A DNA stretch of 64,000 nucleotides from JADKCZ01 sp963786945 (GCA_963786945.1 CAWBAO010000003.1:372001-436000); one strand, 5' to 3'. Counted from the first letter of the stretch, positions 9,871 to 20,500 are shown. Notes: generated by a model from the letters alone, not told the origin. Made by a program: numbers and translations.

Positions 9871-9954
9871 CGCCGGTCCACTCGACGTCTCCACAGGCGT
9901 GCACACCCCGGCGCGACCACCGTCTCGAGTCTCACAGAGCGACAGGAGTCCCCG

Positions 9955-11850
9955 ATGAGCGTCAAGCCGCAGCTGGAAGGCGAGGTCTTCTTCCCGAGCG
10001 CCGAGGTCAGCGCCCAGGCCCGCGTCAAGGACTGGAGCGAGGTCGCCGCCCGCGCCGGCGACGACCTCGAGGGCTTCTGGGCCAGGGAGGCCGAGGAGCT
10101 GGAGTGGTACCGCAAGTGGGACACGGTGCTGGATCGCTCCAACGCCCCCTTCTTCCGGTGGTTCAAGGGCTCCCAGTGCAACATCATCCACAACGCGCTC
10201 GACCGGCACCAGCGCTCGTGGCGCAAGAACAAGCTCTCGCTGATCTGGGTCGGCGAGCGCGGCGAGGTCCGCACCTACTCCTACTTCGCGCTCAACCGGG
10301 ACGTCTCCAAGTTCGCCAACGTCCTGAAGGCCATGGGCGTGAAGAAGGGCGACCGGGTCACCATCTACATGCCGCGCATCCCCGAGATCGTCATCGCCAT
10401 GCTGGCCTGCGCCAAGATCGGCGCGGTCCACTCGGTGGTCTACGGCGGCTTCTCGGTCGACGCCCTGCAGGGGCGCGTCGAGGACTCCGAGTCGAAGGTG
10501 GTGATCACCGCCGACGGCGGCTTCATGAACGGCAAGGTGGTGGAGCTGAAGAAGACGGTCGACGACGCCGTCCGCCGCTGCCCCACCGTCGAGACCGTCA
10601 TCGTGGTGCAGCGCACCAGCCACGAGATCCGCATGGAGGCGGGCCGAGACTACTGGTACCACGAGCTGATGAAGCTGCCGCTGGCCACCGGCTCCTGCCC
10701 GACCGAGGTGATGGACGCCCACGACCCGCTCTACATCCTCTACACCTCCGGCACCACCGGGAAGCCCAAGGGGCTGATCCACGGCCACGCCGGCTACATG
10801 ACCGGCATCTACTCGACGCTCAAGTACGTCTTCGACATGAAGGACGAGGACCGCTACTGGTGCGCCGCCGATCCGGGGTGGGTCACCGGCCACAGCTACA
10901 TCGTCTACGGGCCCCTGCTGATGGGCGCCACCACCTTCATGTACGAGGGGGCCCCCACCTACCCGTACCCGAACAAGTGGTGGTCGCTGATCGAGAAGTA
11001 CGGCATCACCATCCTCTACACCGCCCCGACCGCCATCCGCGGGCTGATGCGCTTCGGCGCCTCCTGGCCGGCTCGCCACGACCTCTCCTCGCTCCGCATC
11101 CTCGGCTCGGTCGGCGAGCCCATCAACCCCGAGGCGTGGAAGTGGTACCACCGCGAGATTGGCAAGGGGCGCTGCCCCATCATGGACACCTGGTGGCAGA
11201 CCGAGACCGGCATGTTCCAGCTCACGCCGGTCCCCACCATGCCCCTCAAGCCCGGCTCGGCCGGCAAGCCGTTCTTCGGGCAGGACGCGGTGATCCTCGA
11301 CGAGAAGGGGAACGAGGTCCCCGCCGGCAAGGAGGGGTTCCTGGCCCTGAAGAACCCCTGGCCGGCCATGGCCATGACCATCTTCCGGGAGGACCAGCGC
11401 TACAAGGACCAGTACTGGTCCACCTACCCGGGGATCTACTGCGCCGGCGACGCCGCCAAGCGGGACCAGGACGGATACTTCTGGGTCATCGGCCGGACCG
11501 ATGACGTCATCAAGGTCTCGGGCTACCGCCTCGGCACCGCCGAGGTGGAGAGCGCGCTGGTGAGCCATCCGGCCGTGGCCGAGGCGGCGGTGATCGGGCT
11601 GCCCCACGAGGTGAAGGGGCAGGCCATCCACTGCTACTGCATGCTGCGCCAGGGCTACGTGCCGAGCGAGGATCTCGCCGAGCAGGTCCGGAACCACGTC
11701 GCCACCCACCTCGGCCCCATCGTCAAGCCGGAGAAGGTGACCTTCGTGGACAGCCTGCCCAAGACCCGCTCCGGCAAGATCATGCGCCGGGTGCTCAAGG
11801 CCCGGGCCCAGGGGCTGCCGGAGGGAGACGTCTCCACCCTCGAGGAATAG
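9955..11850 (+). CDS. acs: Acetyl-CoA synthetase
   Basis: AMP-forming acetate:CoA ligase of 631 residues, making acetyl-CoA through acetyl-AMP. The adenylation signature YTSGTTGKPKG is present, as are the acetate-pocket region YWCAADPGWVTGHSY and WWQTETG. The catalytic, often acetyl-regulated lysine is Lys608 in TRSGKIMRR near the C-terminus. Length and motif order match bacterial Acs closely over the whole protein, including the N-terminal ACAS_N segment with WYRKWDTVLD. A Shine-Dalgarno AGGAG precedes the ATG. It is transcribed alone, divergently from the LD-carboxypeptidase operon. The acetylatable lysine suggests possible post-translational control, as known for the family. Confidence 0.97.
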   Translation: MSVKPQLEGEVFFPSAEVSAQARVKDWSEVAARAGDDLEGFWAREAEELEWYRKWDTVLDRSNAPFFRWFKGSQCNIIHNALDRHQRSWRKNKLSLIWVGERGEVRTYSYFALNRDVSKFANVLKAMGVKKGDRVTIYMPRIPEIVIAMLACAKIGAVHSVVYGGFSVDALQGRVEDSESKVVITADGGFMNGKVVELKKTVDDAVRRCPTVETVIVVQRTSHEIRMEAGRDYWYHELMKLPLATGSCPTEVMDAHDPLYILYTSGTTGKPKGLIHGHAGYMTGIYSTLKYVFDMKDEDRYWCAADPGWVTGHSYIVYGPLLMGATTFMYEGAPTYPYPNKWWSLIEKYGITILYTAPTAIRGLMRFGASWPARHDLSSLRILGSVGEPINPEAWKWYHREIGKGRCPIMDTWWQTETGMFQLTPVPTMPLKPGSAGKPFFGQDAVILDEKGNEVPAGKEGFLALKNPWPAMAMTIFREDQRYKDQYWSTYPGIYCAGDAAKRDQDGYFWVIGRTDDVIKVSGYRLGTAEVESALVSHPAVAEAAVIGLPHEVKGQAIHCYCMLRQGYVPSEDLAEQVRNHVATHLGPIVKPEKVTFVDSLPKTRSGKIMRRVLKARAQGLPEGDVSTLEE

Positions 11851-11911
11851 TGGTAAGACGCCGGCCGTTCCCCTACGCCCGCTCCCCGGGCCCGGAAAGG
11901 ATGCCGTCCAC

Positions 11912-12589
11912 ATGAGACTCACCGCTGCCGTCTTCGCCGTCGCCCTCGCCACCGCCTGCTCCGCACAGGCTCCTGCTCCGGCCAAGGTGACCCCGAAGAC
12001 CGAAGACGACAAGACCGTCTACGCCATCGGCGTCGCCATCCAGAAGAGCCTGGAGGCGTTCAGCCTGACGCCCGCCGAGGTCGAGATGGTGCTGGCCGGC
12101 GTCCGCGACGCCGCCGCCGGCAAGCCCGAGGTCAAGCTGGAGGACAAGCAGGCCGCCATCCAGCAGCTGGTGACCTCGCGCCGGGCCGCGCAGGGTGCCG
12201 CCCTGGCCAAGCAGGGCGAGGGCTACCTGGAGAAGGCCTCCAAGGAGCCGGGCGCGGTCAAGACCGCCTCCGGCATGGTCTACGTCCCCATCAAGGAGGG
12301 GACCGGCGCCTCGCCGACGGCCGCCTCGAAGGTGAAGGTCAACTACGAGGGCAAGCTGGTCGACGGCAAGGTCTTCGACGCCTCCGCCAAGCACGGCGGC
12401 CCGGCCACCTTCCCGCTGGGCGGCGTCATCCCCTGCTGGACCGAGGGGCTGCAGAAGCTCAAGGTCGGCGGCAAGGCGCGGCTGATCTGCCCGGCGGCGC
12501 TGGCCTACGGCGATCGCGGCGCGGGCGGCGAGATCCCGCCGGGCGCCACCCTCGACTTCGAGGTCGAGCTGCTCGAGATCCTCAAGTAG
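11912..12589 (+). CDS. FKBP-type peptidyl-prolyl isomerase, exported
   Basis: A 225-residue periplasmic or membrane-anchored proline isomerase of the FkpA/Mip type. The signal peptide runs MRLTAAVFAVALATAC, followed by SAQAP; Cys16 may be lipidated although the lipobox is imperfect (ATAC). Residues 30-110 form the helical FKBP N-terminal dimerisation region. The catalytic FKBP domain occupies about 120-225, with VKVNYEGKLVDGKVFDAS, GGVIPCWTEGLQKLKVGGKARLICP, LAYGDRG and IPPGATLDFEVELL. The usual VIPGW is VIPCW here. It probably assists folding of envelope proteins. The YfcF-like GST gene follows 16 bp downstream and may be cotranscribed. Confidence 0.92.
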   Translation: MRLTAAVFAVALATACSAQAPAPAKVTPKTEDDKTVYAIGVAIQKSLEAFSLTPAEVEMVLAGVRDAAAGKPEVKLEDKQAAIQQLVTSRRAAQGAALAKQGEGYLEKASKEPGAVKTASGMVYVPIKEGTGASPTAASKVKVNYEGKLVDGKVFDASAKHGGPATFPLGGVIPCWTEGLQKLKVGGKARLICPAALAYGDRGAGGEIPPGATLDFEVELLEILK

Positions 12590-12605
12590 CGGAGAGGGGC
12601 TGGTC

Positions 12606-13367
12606 ATGGCCGACGAGCTCGTCCTCTACGGCAACCAGGGCTGGACCAGCCCCTACGTCTTCTCCGCCTTCGTGGCCCTTCACGAGAAGGGGCTCCCCTT
12701 CACCATGAAGCTGGTGTCGCTGGAGCGGCAGGAGCACCAGCGCCCCGCCTATCGCGATCCGTCGATCACCGGGCGCGTGCCGGCGCTCTGCCACGGCGAC
12801 TTCTGGCTGGCCGAGTCCTCGGCCATCGACGAGTACCTCGAGGACGCCTTCCCGCCGCCCCGCCACCCCCGCCTCTACCCGGCCGACGCCAGGGCCCGGG
12901 CTCGCGTCCGCATGGTGCAGGCGCTGGTCCGCTCCGACTTCCTGCCGGTCCGCGCCGAGCGATCCACCTCCCAGCTCTTCCTCGGCGAGAAGCCACGCCC
13001 GCTGTCGCGCGAGGCCCGGGCCTCGGCCGAGCGGCTCTGCCGCATCGCGGCGGCGCTGATCCCCGACGCCAGGTCCCACGTGGCGGGCCAGTTCACCCTG
13101 GCCGACGCCGACCTCTCGCTGATGCTGATGCGGCTGGTGAACGCCGGCGACCCGGTGCCGCCGCACCTGGTGGCCTGGGCGCGGCGGATCTGGGCGCGGC
13201 CCTCGATCCGGACCTGGCTCGCCAACACCCGCGCCGGCCCGGCCGTCAGCGCGGGCCCAGCCGCTTCCAGTAGATCAGCTCGGCCACGCCGGGCAGCACC
13301 AGCCCCGGCAGGGCGCCCACGCGGGCCCAGCCGTGGCGCTCGTAGAAGGCCTGCGCCGCGGCGTTGA
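12606..13367 (+). CDS. yfcF: YfcF-like glutathione S-transferase with unusual C-terminal tail
   Basis: A thioredoxin-fold N-terminal domain (residues 1-85: SPYVFSAFVALHEKGLPF, RVPALCHGDFWLAESSAI) and an all-helical C-terminal domain (to about 205) resemble the E. coli stress-related GST YfcF over its full length. The family usually ends near residue 210. This frame continues for about 45 Arg/Pro/Ala-rich residues that are simply the antisense of the convergent GNAT gene, overlapping it by 122 bp. A one-base shift near 13230-13270 would reach a stop at 13271, so the tail is probably an artefact of a sequencing error. Likely role: glutathione-dependent reduction or detoxification; substrate unknown. 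Confidence 0.85.
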   Translation: MADELVLYGNQGWTSPYVFSAFVALHEKGLPFTMKLVSLERQEHQRPAYRDPSITGRVPALCHGDFWLAESSAIDEYLEDAFPPPRHPRLYPADARARARVRMVQALVRSDFLPVRAERSTSQLFLGEKPRPLSREARASAERLCRIAAALIPDARSHVAGQFTLADADLSLMLMRLVNAGDPVPPHLVAWARRIWARPSIRTWLANTRAGPAVSAGPAASSRSARPRRAAPAPAGRPRGPSRGARRRPAPRR

Positions 13368-13710
13368 AGTCGGAGCAGAGCAGGAAGCCGTGGCCGGCGG
13401 TCTCGGCCAGGGCCGCCTCGAAGGCGCCCAGCAGCGCGCTCCCCACGCCGCGGGACCGGGCCCCCGGCAGCACCGCCAGCAGCTTGAGGTAGCCCCCCAG
13501 CCCCAGCGTCCCCTGCCGAAGGAACCAGGCCAGGCCGGCCGGGCCGCCCTCCTCCACCGCCAGCAGCAGCCCGTCGCCGCGGGCGTGGGCCCGCGCCAGG
13601 TCGGCGGCCAGCCTCGGCTCGTCCCGGCCGTAGCGACGCATCAGGTCGAGGCGGGCCAGCCCGGCGGCCAGCGGGGCGAGGTCGGCGGCGACGGCGGGGC
13701 GGATCTCCAT
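13246..13710 (-). CDS. GNAT-family N-acetyltransferase
   Basis: A 154-residue acetyltransferase domain. The acetyl-CoA pyrophosphate-binding motif is visible as PGARSRGVGSALLGAFEAAL (Q/RxxGxG/A type). It is followed by the FNAAAQAFYERHGWARVG segment typical of the GNAT C-terminal half. The start is ATG at 13710, with GGAGG eight bases upstream; the in-frame GTG at 13725 lacks a ribosome site. It lies 15 bp after the stop of the secreted deacetylase-like gene, so the two probably form an operon. Its 3' end overlaps the tail of the convergent GST frame. Substrate unknown; RimI-like or small-molecule acetylation are both possible. Confidence 0.88.
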   Translation of the reverse strand: MEIRPAVAADLAPLAAGLARLDLMRRYGRDEPRLAADLARAHARGDGLLLAVEEGGPAGLAWFLRQGTLGLGGYLKLLAVLPGARSRGVGSALLGAFEAALAETAGHGFLLCSDFNAAAQAFYERHGWARVGALPGLVLPGVAELIYWKRLGPR

Positions 13711-13725
13711 GGGCTCGACCTCCAC

Positions 13726-15552
13726 TCAGCGTGACGAGGGCGGGACGGGGGGCAGGAGCGGCACCGGGGCCAGCCGGCGCGTGGCCCGGATCACCCGCCG
13801 CCCCCGGGCCGGGAGATCGAACCAGATCCGGCTGGTGCCGGCGAGGTCCTGGCGCGGCGAGGCCGGCGCGCCGTCCACCCAGAGCTCCAGCCCCTCCGCC
13901 GGGAGCGAGACGGTGAGGCCGCCGAGGGCGACGTCGCCGTGGTTGACCACCGCGGCGCCGCCGTCGTCGAGGTAGCGCACCTCGACGTCGCCGAGCGCCC
14001 GCAGGCGGTCGCCCGCCTCGGTCCACGGCAGCGAGACCAGCCTGCCGGCGGCCACCCGCGAGGCCAGCCGGGCCAGCGCCTCGTCGAGCGCGGGATCGAT
14101 CACCAGCCCGCCCCCGGCCGCCGGCCGGACCGGGAGCCGCGCCGCCGCCGGGCCCCGCCCGGTGGTGGCCGGCCCGGCGCCCAGGTAGGTGTGGGCCACG
14201 AAGAGGCCGTCGCCGCGCTCCAGCCGGTCGAGCGGCTCGTCGGAGAGGGCCCGGGCCAGCTCGGCCGGGGGCGCGTGGAAGAAGCTCGACTGGAAGACCC
14301 AGAGCCGGGGCTCGCCCGGGAGCGGGTAGATGGCGGGGCTGGGCGCGCCCGGCGGCGCCGCGCCGAAGAGGTCGCGCACCTCGACGGACCGGAAGCCGGC
14401 CACGTCGCCGGCGGCCCAGGCCCAGCGGATGCCCCCCTCGGCCAGCAGCCCGCGGTCCTCCCACGGCGATCGCTCCTCGGCCCCCTGCGCCGAGAGGGCC
14501 TCGCAGTTCACGTAGGGCTGGTGGTCGATCCAGGTCTCGGGGCGGAGCGGGGCGGCCGCCTCGAGGCCGGCCCGGATGGCCTCGCGGTCGTCGCGGGCGT
14601 CGGAGATGGAGTGGAGCGCCACCTCGGAGCCGGCCCCGATGAGCCGGCTCGCCAGCCGCCAGGTCTCGGGGTCGGCCAGCGTGCCGGGGCCGGGCCAGAC
14701 GAAGAAGCTGCGGGTGATGGCCAGGCCTCGCCCCAGCAGGCCGGCGCCCCGGCTCCCCTCGGCGCGCGGGTCGGAGTGGCCGAAGAGGACGGCGCGCAGC
14801 GCGGCCGGCTCGGTCCGGTCGGCGTGGTCGGTGAAGACCACGGCGGCGCGGGCGCCGCGCGGCCAGCGCTCCACCCGCAGCGGCACCGGGACGCCGGGCC
14901 CGAGGGGGTAGAGGGTGGCCTCGAGCCGGTCCTCGTCGCCGGGGCGGCGCGGCGCCTCGGTCCAGGCGCGCTTCCGCTCCAGGATGCCGTAGCTGGCCGG
15001 GCCGCCCTGCTCGAGGCGCGGCAGCTTCTCCAGGCAGGCGAGGTAGGTGGCGAAGGGGCGCTCGGCCGCGTCGTCGAGGAAGAGGGTGGCCGCCAGGCCC
15101 GCGGGAGCGGGGACCAGCAGCGCCGCCACCAGCCCGGGGCCGCCCACGAGCAGGAGCCGGCCGGCGCGGGCCAGGAGCGGCGTGCCGCGCCCGGTCCGCA
15201 CGGCGGCGGTGAGCGGGACCGGGGCGAGATCGCGCCCGACCGCCCAGGGCTGGTCGCCCGCCCAGCTGAGCGTGACCGCGGCGCGCTCCAGGCCCAGGGC
15301 GCGGCGCCAGCGCAGCCGGACGAGGAGGCGGCGTCCGGCCTGGTCGGGAGCCAGGCGCACCTCGGCGTCGAGGTCGGGGGCCGAGGCGGTGGCGACGAGC
15401 CCGCCGCCCTCGCTGCGCCAGGCGAGCGGAAGGGACAGGGCCTTGCCGCCCGCCCTCACCTCCAGCGCCAGCGCCACCGGCACGCCGGCCACATCGATGG
15501 TGGCCGACCCGGGAGCCGCCAGCGCGAGGAGGAGGAGCGGAAGAGCGGTCAC
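13726..15552 (-). CDS. Secreted protein with NodB-like polysaccharide deacetylase features
   Basis: A protein of about 608 residues starting with a signal peptide (ALPLLLLALAAPGSA). GTG at 15552 is preferred because GGGACGGGA lies just upstream; a TTG at 15579 would add nine residues ahead of the signal. The first 220 residues look like a beta-rich domain. The middle part (about 230-400) resembles a NodB fold: FTDHADRTEP with Asp-His near the start of the barrel, GSEVALHSISDARDD with His for metal binding, and WIDHQPYVNCE. The C-terminal 120 residues are again beta-rich. It may act on a cell-wall or exopolysaccharide substrate. I am sure it is a gene, but assignment to a deacetylase family is tentative. 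Confidence 0.65.
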   Translation of the reverse strand: MTALPLLLLALAAPGSATIDVAGVPVALALEVRAGGKALSLPLAWRSEGGGLVATASAPDLDAEVRLAPDQAGRRLLVRLRWRRALGLERAAVTLSWAGDQPWAVGRDLAPVPLTAAVRTGRGTPLLARAGRLLLVGGPGLVAALLVPAPAGLAATLFLDDAAERPFATYLACLEKLPRLEQGGPASYGILERKRAWTEAPRRPGDEDRLEATLYPLGPGVPVPLRVERWPRGARAAVVFTDHADRTEPAALRAVLFGHSDPRAEGSRGAGLLGRGLAITRSFFVWPGPGTLADPETWRLASRLIGAGSEVALHSISDARDDREAIRAGLEAAAPLRPETWIDHQPYVNCEALSAQGAEERSPWEDRGLLAEGGIRWAWAAGDVAGFRSVEVRDLFGAAPPGAPSPAIYPLPGEPRLWVFQSSFFHAPPAELARALSDEPLDRLERGDGLFVAHTYLGAGPATTGRGPAAARLPVRPAAGGGLVIDPALDEALARLASRVAAGRLVSLPWTEAGDRLRALGDVEVRYLDDGGAAVVNHGDVALGGLTVSLPAEGLELWVDGAPASPRQDLAGTSRIWFDLPARGRRVIRATRRLAPVPLLPPVPPSSR

Positions 15553-15783
15553 CGTTGTTCCCGTCCCAGAGTAGTGCAATCCAAGGAAATCAGGAACTTC
15601 ACTCGGTGCGGCTGATCCTGGCGGTCCGTGCTTCGGCCGGTCGTCCGAGTGTCGAACTACCCGTGCGGGGCAGGTATTGACCCTGAGGGGTGCGACGATC
15701 CGTCCGATGACACATTGCCTTGGAAGCGGTCAAGGTGACTCCTTTTCGAGCGATCCTCCCCCACCCTGAACTGAGGCACCCAC

Positions 15784-17133
15784 ATGTCGACGAAGATGGA
15801 TGAGCGGCTGGAGGTCGTGTACCAGGAGGTCCTGAAGCGCAACCCAGGCGAGGTGGAGTTCCACCAGGCGGTGCGGGAGGTGCTCGAGTCGATCGGCCCC
15901 GTGCTCTCCAAGTACCCCGAGTTCCGCGAGCGGAAGATCATCCAGCGCATCTGCGAGCCGGAGCGCCAGATCATCTTCCGGGTCCCCTGGCTCGACGACC
16001 GCGGCGAGGTCCAGATCAACCGGGGCTTCCGCGTCCAGTACAACTCGGCGCTCGGGCCCTACAAGGGCGGGCTGCGGTTCCACCCCTCGGTCTACCTCGG
16101 CATCATCAAGTTCCTCGGCTTCGAGCAGATTTTCAAGAACGCCCTGACCGGCCTGCCCATCGGCGGCGGCAAGGGCGGCTCCGACTTCGACCCCAAGGGC
16201 AAGTCGGACAACGAGGTCATGCGCTTCTGCCAGAGCTTCATGACCGAGCTGTGGCGCTACATCGGCGAGTACACCGACGTCCCGGCCGGCGACATCGGCG
16301 TGGGCGGGCGGGAGATCGGCTACATGTTCGGCCAGTTCAAGCGGCTCACCTCGAAGTACGAGGCGGGCGTCCTCACCGGCAAGGGGCTCGACTACGGCGG
16401 CTCGCTGGTGCGCACCGAGGCCACCGGCTACGGCGCCACCTTCTTCGTCGCCGAGATGCTCAAGGCCCGCGGCGACTCCTTCGGCGGCAAGACCTGCACC
16501 GTCTCCGGCTCGGGCAACGTGGCCATCTACACCATCGAGAAGATCCACCAGCTCGGCGGCAAGGTGGTGGCCTGCTCGGACTCGGACGGCGTCGTCCACG
16601 ACGACAAGGGCATCGACGTCGAGCTGGTGAAGCAGCTCAAGGAGCGCGAGCGGCGCCGCATCAAGGACTACGTCCAGTACCGCAAGCACGCCTCCTACGT
16701 GGCCGGCGGCAACATCTGGGAGATCCCCTGCCAGGTGGCCATGCCCTCCGCCACGCAGAACGAGCTGAACGGCAAGGACGCCGCCACCCTGGTGAAGAAC
16801 GGCTGCATCGCGGTCGGCGAGGGGGCCAACATGCCCACCACGCCGGAGGGCATCAAGGTCTTCCTCGACGCCAGGATCTCGTACGGCCCCGGCAAGGCGG
16901 CCAACGCCGGCGGCGTGGCCACCAGCGCCCTGGAGATGCAGCAGAACGCGACCCGCGACTCCTGGACCTTCGAGTACACCGAGGAGAAGCTGGCGGCCAT
17001 CATGCGGAACATCCACCAGAACTGCTGGGAGACCGCCGAGGAGTTCGGCGCCAAGGGCAACTACGTGGTGGGGGCCAACGTGGCCGGCTTCATCAAGGTG
17101 GCCAAGGCCATGGTGGCCCACGGGCTCATCTAG
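15784..17133 (+). CDS. gdhA: NADP-type glutamate dehydrogenase
   Basis: A 449-residue hexameric-type glutamate dehydrogenase, interconverting 2-oxoglutarate plus ammonia and glutamate. The substrate-binding region YKGGLRFHPSVYLGIIKFLG and KNALTGLPIGGGKGGSDFDP carry the conserved lysines. The dinucleotide-binding fold includes TVSGSGNVAIYTIEK. The length (about 450) and the GGxGGSDFDPKGKSDNEVMRFCQ block are those of the bacterial NADP-dependent small GDHs. A GAGG ribosome site precedes ATG at 15784. It is a single gene, divergent from the deacetylase-like gene and followed by a hairpin terminator. Confidence 0.96.
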   Translation: MSTKMDERLEVVYQEVLKRNPGEVEFHQAVREVLESIGPVLSKYPEFRERKIIQRICEPERQIIFRVPWLDDRGEVQINRGFRVQYNSALGPYKGGLRFHPSVYLGIIKFLGFEQIFKNALTGLPIGGGKGGSDFDPKGKSDNEVMRFCQSFMTELWRYIGEYTDVPAGDIGVGGREIGYMFGQFKRLTSKYEAGVLTGKGLDYGGSLVRTEATGYGATFFVAEMLKARGDSFGGKTCTVSGSGNVAIYTIEKIHQLGGKVVACSDSDGVVHDDKGIDVELVKQLKERERRRIKDYVQYRKHASYVAGGNIWEIPCQVAMPSATQNELNGKDAATLVKNGCIAVGEGANMPTTPEGIKVFLDARISYGPGKAANAGGVATSALEMQQNATRDSWTFEYTEEKLAAIMRNIHQNCWETAEEFGAKGNYVVGANVAGFIKVAKAMVAHGLI

Positions 17134-17143
17134 TCGGACGGGC

Positions 17144-17181
17144 GCCTCCCGGGTCCGCCCACCGGATCGGGCCCGGGAGGC
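17144..17181 (+). terminator. Hairpin downstream of gdhA
   Basis: A perfect 10-bp inverted repeat, GCCTCCCGGG (17144-17153) with CCCGGGAGGC (17172-17181), encloses an 18-base loop. It starts 11 bp after the gdhA stop. There is no T-run. Confidence 0.55.
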
Positions 17182-17590
17182 ACGCCGCCACTCCGGCCAG
17201 CGAGACGGCGATCGACACCGGCGCGGAACGCCCGGGCCACCCGGCCGGGCGGCCCTGGTGCCTCGCTCGGCGCGCAGGCCACCACGTCTCGGGTCGTCCG
17301 GTGGCGGCTCACGGGGGTGGCCGTGGCGCTCGGCTTCCACACCGCCGGGCCGGGCGGCTGCCTGCGGCGCCGGGACCACCCCCGGGCTCGTCGTCGGCGG
17401 TGCGCAGGCCCGCCGACGCAAGTGCCCGATCTCCCGGCAGCCGCTGCACGAAAGGCGAGCGGCCTGGCGCCCTCCTCCGGGCGAGCGACGCGCCTTCGTG
17501 CCCCCGTGCGGGCTCGCGTCGCGTCCTCGCTCGCGCCTGCGCTGGCGGACTCCTTGCACCCATGACCCACTCCCGTCAAAGGACCACGTC
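17182..17590. other. Intergenic stretch, no gene recognised
   Basis: About 410 bp between gdhA and the transglutaminase cluster. Frames stay open on both strands only because of the extreme GC content; their translations are Arg/Pro/Ala-rich and match nothing I know. No tRNA, tandem repeat or clear -35/-10 pair was found. The last bases hold the AAAGGA ribosome site of the next gene. Confidence 0.5.
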
Positions 17591-20500
17591 TTGCGCATCC
17601 TCCTCCAGCACCGGAGCACCTACCGCTACCCGGCGCCGGCGGCGCTCGGCCCCCATACCATCCGGCTGCGGCCGGCGGCCCACGCACGCGCCGTCATCGA
17701 GCACTATGCGCTCAAGCTCCCGGGCGGGGCGGCGGTCCGCTGGCAGCAGGATCCCTTCGGCAACCACGTCGCACATGTCTCGTTCGGCAAGGGGGTCCGG
17801 CTCCCGGCGCTGGAGGTCCTGGTCGAGCTGGCGCTCGACGTCCGGCCGGTCAACCCGTTCGACTTCTTCATCGACGAGCGGTGCGAGACCGTCCCGTTCA
17901 CCTATCCGCCCGAGCTGGCCCGCGATCTCGTCCCCTTCCTCGATCGGACCGATCCGGAGCTGGCCACGGGACGTCGCTTCCAGGCGCTCCTCGCCTCCTT
18001 GCCGAAGGGCGGTCCCACCGTGGAGTTCGCGGTGGAGGTGAACCGGCGAGTCAACCAGGCCCTCCGCTACGTCATCCGCGAGGAGCCGGGCATCTGGACG
18101 CCGGAGGAGACCCTCACGCAGGGCCGGGGCAGCTGCCGCGACCAGGCCCTGCTCCTGGTGTCGCTGCTCAGGGCCCGTGGGCTGGCGGCACGCTTCGCCT
18201 CGGGCTACCTGGTCCAGCTCGCCGACGAGGGGATGCTCCCCGACGAGCCCAAGGGGGTGGGGCGGGACGTCGCCGACCTCCACGCCTGGACCGAGGTCTT
18301 CCTGCCCGGCGGTGGCTGGATCGGGCTCGACCCGACCAGCGGCCTGCTCTGCGGCGAGGGGCACATCCCGCTGGCCTCGGTGGCTCGTCCCGCGCTGGGG
18401 GCGCCGCTGGAGGGGACGAGCGATCAGCCCGCCACCGACATCACCTTCTCGCTGACCGTGACCCGGCTCGGGCACGAGGTCCGGCCCACCGCGCCTTTCC
18501 CGGACCAGGCCTGGGAGGCGCTGTTGCGCGGCGCCGACCGGGCTGACGCGGCGCTCGCCGTGGCGGGGCTCACCCTCACCAGCGGCGGCGAGCCGACCTT
18601 CAACGCCCGCGACCACGTCGAGGCGCCGGAGTGGAACGGCGACGCCCTCGGGCCGACCAAGTGGACGGCCGGCCTGGCGCTGGCGCGCGAGCTGCGCCGC
18701 CGGCTCGCGCCCGGCGCCGCGACGCTGCGCCGCCAGGGCAAGTGGTACCCCGGCGAGCCGCTGCCGCGCTGGGCGCTCGAGCTGATCGGGCTCGCCGACG
18801 GCACGCCGATCTGGCCCGACCGCATCATGCCGTCCGCGCCCCCGGGCCCTGACGGCGCCCGCCACTTCGCCGAGGCCCTGGCCGCCCGGCTCGGCCTGCC
18901 GGCCGGCTCGAGTCGCGCCGCCTACGAGGATCCCTGGCGCTTCATCATGGACGAGGCCAACCTGCCGGTGGGCGTCGACCCGCTGCTGGCCAGGCTCGAC
19001 GATCCGGCCGAGCGGCACCGCCTGGCGCGCATCCTCGGCGGGGCCCCGGCCGCGCCCGTCGGCTACGTGCTCCCGCTGGCCCGCACCGCGGAGGGCTGGC
19101 GGACCGAGCGCTGGCGCTTCCGGCGCGAGCACCTCTTCCTCCTGCCGGGCGACAGCCCGCTGGGGTTGCGGCTCCCCCTCGCCGCCATCGGCGGCCCGCC
19201 CGAGATCGAGCCGGAGGAGGCGCCGCTGCCGGTGCCCGACCCGCGCCTCGCAGAGATCGAGAAGGCGCAGGCCAAGCTCCTCGCCGAGAAGAGGAAGGGA
19301 CCGGCCCTGCCCGATCCGGTCCGGACCGCGCTCGGCGTCGAGCTGCGCGAGGGGACGCTCTTCGTCTTCCTGCCGCCGGTCGCCAAGGCCGGGGACTTCC
19401 TGGCGCTGGTGGCCGCGGTCGACGCCACCCGCGCCGCCACCGGGATCGACGTCCAGCTGGAGGGCTACCCGCCCCCCTCCTCGCCGCTGCTGTTCCAGAT
19501 GGCCGTGACGCCCGACCCGGGCGTGCTCGAGGTCAACCTGCCGCCGCAGGCCCGCGGCGTCGAGCACGCCAGGCTGCTGGGCACGGTCTTCGAGGCGGCG
19601 CTCCACGCCGGGCTCCACTCGGAGAAGTGGCTGCTGGACGGCCGGCTGGCCGGCTCGGGCGGTGGGCACCACGTCACCCTGGGCGGCCCCACCCCGCTGG
19701 AGAGCCCGCTGGTGCTCCGGCCGGACCTGCTCGCCAGCCTGGTCACGTTCACCCAGCACCACCCCTCGCTCTCCTTCCTCTTCACGGGGCTCTTCGTCGG
19801 CCCGACCTCGCAGGCCCCGCGCGTCGACGAGGCCCGCCTCGACACCCTCTCGGAGCTGGAGATCGCGCTGGCCGAGGCCTTCCGCGCCAGGGATCCGGCC
19901 CCCTGGCTCGGCGACTCGCTGCTGCGCAACCTGCTCACCGACCTGACCGGAAACACCCATCGGGCCGAGATCTCGATCGACAAGCTCTACGACTGGCGCA
20001 CCCCGCACGGCCGCCAGGGCGTGGTCGAGCTCCGCGCCTTCGAGATGCCGCCCCACCCGCGGCTGGCCGTGGCCCAGGTCCTGCTGGCCCGCTCGCTGCT
20101 GGCCGCCTTCAGCAAGGGTCCCTACCGCAAGCCGCTGATCCGCTGGGGCGAGGCGCTGCACGACCGCTTCCTCCTGCCCCACCACCTCTGGCGCGACTTC
20201 GAGGAGGTCCTGGCCTTCCTCGACGAGCGTGGCCTGGGGTTGCCGGCCGAGCCCTACCGGGCCTTCCTCGAGCTGCGCTGCCCGGTGGTGGGGCGGCTCG
20301 AGATGGGCGACTGCCTGCTGGAGGTCCGCAACGCGCTCGAGCCCTGGAACGTGCTCGGCGAGGAGCCCTCGGGCGGCGGCACCTCTCGCTACGTCGACTC
20401 CTCGGTGGAGCGCATCGAGATCCGCGCCGCCGGGATCACCCCGGAGCGCCACCAGGTGGTGGTCAACGGCATCGAGCTGCCGGTCCGCCCCACCGGCACC

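Noticed and set aside
13939..15615. Plus-strand open frame opposite the secreted deacetylase-like gene
   Set aside because: The minus-strand frame has a signal peptide, ribosome site and beta-rich sequence; the plus-strand one is Gly/Arg/Ala repeat-like.
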